A stretch of DNA of 64,000 nucleotides, taken from contig NC_079876.1 of NCBI RefSeq assembly GCF_029227915.1, positions 3,350,001 to 3,414,000 on the forward strand, given 5' to 3'. Origin of the DNA: Hydractinia symbiolongicarpus (taxonomy: Eukaryota > Cnidaria > Hydrozoa > Anthoathecata > Hydractiniidae). Within the stretch, counting starts at the first letter, position 1. Each line of letters begins with the position of its first letter. The notes under the pieces were generated by a model that searched no databases, was not told the origin of the DNA, and worked only from the letters and a program-made list of their open reading frames with translations. Of this stretch, positions 61,701 through 64,000 are shown piece by piece. A program made the position numbers and the translations under genes.

Positions 61701-64000
61701 ACTCATTTCCCGAACGATTTTTTAAATTATTTTTTCACCACTAAAACGCATGAGACTTGTAGTTTTTAAAAATGTTTTCATTTTTGATGAGACGCTGAAT
61801 AAAAGAAGTTTAATCGCCGGCAAACGAAAACCCGCAATTTCCCGTAAATCCCGGACTCGGCCCGTATAGTCGAATGTATACAAAGAAAGTACCCTGTGAG
61901 TAAACTCATTTCCAAAACGATTTTTTAAATTATTTTTCACCACTAAAGCCCATGAGACTTGTAGTTTTTAAAAATGTTTTCATTTTTGATGAGACGCTGA
62001 ATAAAAGAAATTTAATCGCCAGCAAACGAAAACCTGCGATTTCCCGTAAATCCCGGACACGGCCCGTATAGTCAAAAGTATACAAAAAAGTACCCTGGGA
62101 GGAAACTCATTTCCCGAACGATTTTTTAAATTATTTTTTCACCACTAAAACGCATGAGACTTGTAGTTTTCAGAAATGTTTTCATTTTTGATGAGACGCT
62201 TAATGAAAGTGGTTTAATCGCCGGCAAACGAAAACCTGCGATTTCCCGTAAATTCCGGGCTTGGCCCGTGTAGTCGAATGTATACAAAGAAAGTACCCTG
62301 TGAGTAAACTCATTTCCAAAAACGATTTTTTAAATTATCTTTTCAACACTAAAACGCATGAGACTTGTAGTTTTCAAAAATGTTTTCATTTTTGATGAGA
62401 CGCTGATTAAAAGAAGTTTAATCGCCGGCAAACGAAAACCCGCCATTTCCCGTACACACCGGACTCGGTCCGTATAATCAAAAGTATACAAAGAAAGTAC
62501 CCAGGGAGTAAACTCATTTCCCGAACGATTTTTTAAATTATTTTTTCACCACTAAAACGCATGGGACTTGTAGTTTTCAAAAATGTTTTCATTTTTGATG
62601 AGACGCTGAATGAAAGAAAATTAATCGCCAGCAAACGAAAACCTGCGATTTCCCGTAAATCCCGGACTCGGCCCGTATAGTCAAAAGTATACAAAGAAAG
62701 TACCCAGGGTGTAAACTCATTTCCCGAACTATTTTTTAAATTATTATTTCACCACTAAAGCCCATGAGACTTGTAGTTTTTAAAAATGTTTCCATTTTTG
62801 ATGAGACGCTGAATAAAAGAAGTTTAATCGCCGGCAAACGAAAACCTGCGACTTCCCGTAAATCCCGGACTCGGCCCGTATAGTCAAAAGCATACAAAGA
62901 AAGTACCCAGGGAGTAAACTCATTTCCCGAACGATTTTTTAAATTATTTTATCACCACTAAAACGCATGAGACTTGTAGTTTTCAGAAATGTTTTCATTT
63001 TTGATGAGACGCCTAATGAAAGTGGTTTAATCGCCAGCAAACGAAAACCCGCGATTTCCCGTAAATCCCGGGCTTGGCCCGTATAGTCGAATGTATACAA
63101 AGAAAGTACCCTGTGAGTAAACTCATTTCCAAAACGATTTTTTAAATTATTTTTTCACCACTAAAGCCCATCAGACTTGTAGTTTTTAAAAATGTTTTCA
63201 ATTTTGATGAGACGCTGAATAAAAGAAATTTAATCGCCAGCAAACGAAAACCTGCGATTTCCCGTAAATCCCGGACACGGCCCGTATAGTCAAAAGTATA
63301 CAAAAAAGTACCCTGGGAGGAAACTCATTTCCCGAACGATTTTTTAAATTATTTTTTCACCACTAAAACGCATGACACTTGTAGTTTTTAAAAATGTTTT
63401 CATTTTTGATGAGACGCTGAATAAAAGAAGTTTAATCGCCGGCAAACGAAAACCCGCCATTTCCCGTAAACCCCGGACTCGGCCCGCATAGTCAAAAGTA
63501 TACAAAGAAAGTACCCAGGGAGTAAACTCATTTCCCGAACGATTTTTTAAATTATTTTTTCACCACTAAAACGCATGAGACTTGTAGTTTTTAAAAATGT
63601 TTTCATTTTTGATGAGACGCTGAATAAAAGAAGTTTAATCGCCGGCAAACGAAAACCCGCAATTTCCCGTAAATCCCGGACTCGGCCCGTATAGTCAAAA
63701 GAAAACAAAGAAAGTACCCAGGGTGTAAACTCATTTCCCGAATGATTTTTTAAATTATTATTTCACCACTAAAGCCCATGAGACTTGTAGTTTTTAAAAA
63801 TGTTTTCATTTTTGATGAGACGCTGAATAAAAGAAGTTTAAACGCCGGCAAACGAAAACCCGCGACTTCCCGTAAATTCCGGACTCGGCCCGTATAGTCA
63901 AAAGTATACAAAGAAAGTACCCAGGGTGTAAACTCACTTCCCGAACGATTTTTTAAATTATTTTTTCACCACTAAAACGCATGACACTTGTAGTTTTTAA
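55711..64000 (+). repeat. Block of variable 10- to 15-monomer HOR units
   Basis: The variant gaaaattaatcgcc is at 57,351, 59,574 and 62,616. Spacings are 2,223 (11 x 203 - 11 + 1, fitting one 192-bp monomer and one extra A) and 3,042 (15 monomers minus 3). The variant gcctaatgaaagtgg is near 58,953, 59,971, 61,188 and 63,011; the 1,217-bp interval is a 6-monomer unit. Monomers with acaaaaaagtaccctggg (one base short), cgtacacaccgg and gtttccattttt mark positions shared with the superunits to the left. No gene is seen to the window end. Confidence 0.83.
58530..58740 (+). repeat. Isolated 192-bp deletion-type monomer, about 24 kb from the nearest relative
   Basis: It carries ttcaattttgatgag, gtatagtaaagaaag (58632), acccgggatg and then aaaacccatgag, the linked set of the 5-19 kb HOR. 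Its left neighbour is the tttaaacgcc/gcgactt monomer, also the usual neighbour there. The adjacency and the 11-bp loss are both kept, so a multi-monomer segment is shared across about 40 kb. Confidence 0.75.

Larger units (their letters stand above)
1..64000 (+). repeat. 203-bp tandem satellite array filling the whole window
   Basis: The motif gatgagacgc recurs at 5, 208, 411, 614 and 817, exactly 203 bp apart, and the same monomer continues to the last base. Landmarks in order within a monomer are gatgagacgctgaataaaag, cgccggcaaacg, tttcccgtaaatcccgg, cggcccgtatag, gtatacaaagaaagtaccc, gagtaaactcatttcccg, a T-rich stretch, caccactaaaacgcatgag, and cttgtagttttcaaaaatg. By-eye consensus GC is about 38%; the first 80 bases are about 51% and the rest about 29%. 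No unique DNA, transposon or gene interrupts it. Such arrays are typical of eukaryotic centromeric or other heterochromatin; that location is inferred. The family and host are not recognised. Confidence 0.99.

Noticed and set aside
1-64000. CRISPR array or other bacterial repeat
   Set aside because: The repeat is 203 bp, has no unique spacers, has no nearby cas genes and shows HOR structure; it is a eukaryotic-type satellite.
1-64000. Telomeric repeats, rRNA or tRNA genes, histone or other gene clusters
   Set aside because: Searched for by eye on both strands; nothing but the 203-bp satellite is present.

Overview
The whole 64 kb window is a single tandem satellite DNA array. I find no protein gene, RNA gene, transposon insertion, CRISPR array or unique sequence. 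The basic monomer is 203 bp, about 38% GC in a by-eye consensus. It has a GC- and CpG-rich part (about the first 80 bases when phased from the motif gatgagacgc) and an AT-rich remainder full of T and A runs. The window begins and ends inside the array and holds roughly 315 monomers. All are head-to-tail on one strand except two short inverted fragments near 39.0 and 41.1 kb. A homogeneous array this long, with no genes or mobile elements and with nested higher-order repeats (HORs), points to a eukaryotic chromosome, most likely centromeric, pericentromeric or other constitutive heterochromatin. I do not recognise the satellite family and cannot name the organism.

Layout. 1-5.25 kb: units of about 1,015 bp (5 monomers). 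5.25-19.1 kb: six or seven copies of a HOR whose members all fit a 12-monomer parent (predicted 2,414 bp), each copy lacking a different set of monomers; its marker is a 192-bp monomer with an 11-bp deletion. 19.1-23.0 kb: mixed, with an 812-bp (4-monomer) duplication. 23.0-27.1 kb: a 2,425-bp (12-monomer) duplication. 27.1-29.6 kb: 3- and 4-monomer units. 29.6-34.5 kb: mixed, with 609-bp and 406-bp periods. 34.5-36.4 kb: a 1,018-bp duplication. 36.4-38.8 kb: mixed, with a 608-bp duplication. 38.8-44.9 kb: a 2,165-bp duplication carrying the inverted fragment, then 1,014-bp and 1,217-bp duplications. 44.95-55.7 kb: two tandem copies of a 28-monomer superunit (offset 5,683 bp) that differ by clean insertions of 2 and 5 monomers. 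55.7-64.0 kb: further related 10- to 15-monomer units.

Three monomer classes recur. Class A has ctgaataaaagaag with gactcgg and gtcaaaagtatac. Class B has cttaatgaaag with gggcttgg, gtcgaatgtatac and often ccctgtgag. Class C has a modified AT-rich part with tttaccactaaacgc and atatttgatggg. The long-range offsets fit integer sums of 203-bp and 192-bp monomers, apart from 1-4 bp adjustments that I could often trace to a visible indel. This is what in-register unequal exchange produces. Nothing here works as genes; any role would be structural (chromatin or centromere).

Limits: repeat boundaries were placed by eye from diagnostic variants and are good to tens of bases unless an exact offset is given. 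The consensus composition was counted by hand. Array structure depends on the assembly being correct, which the sequence alone cannot prove.
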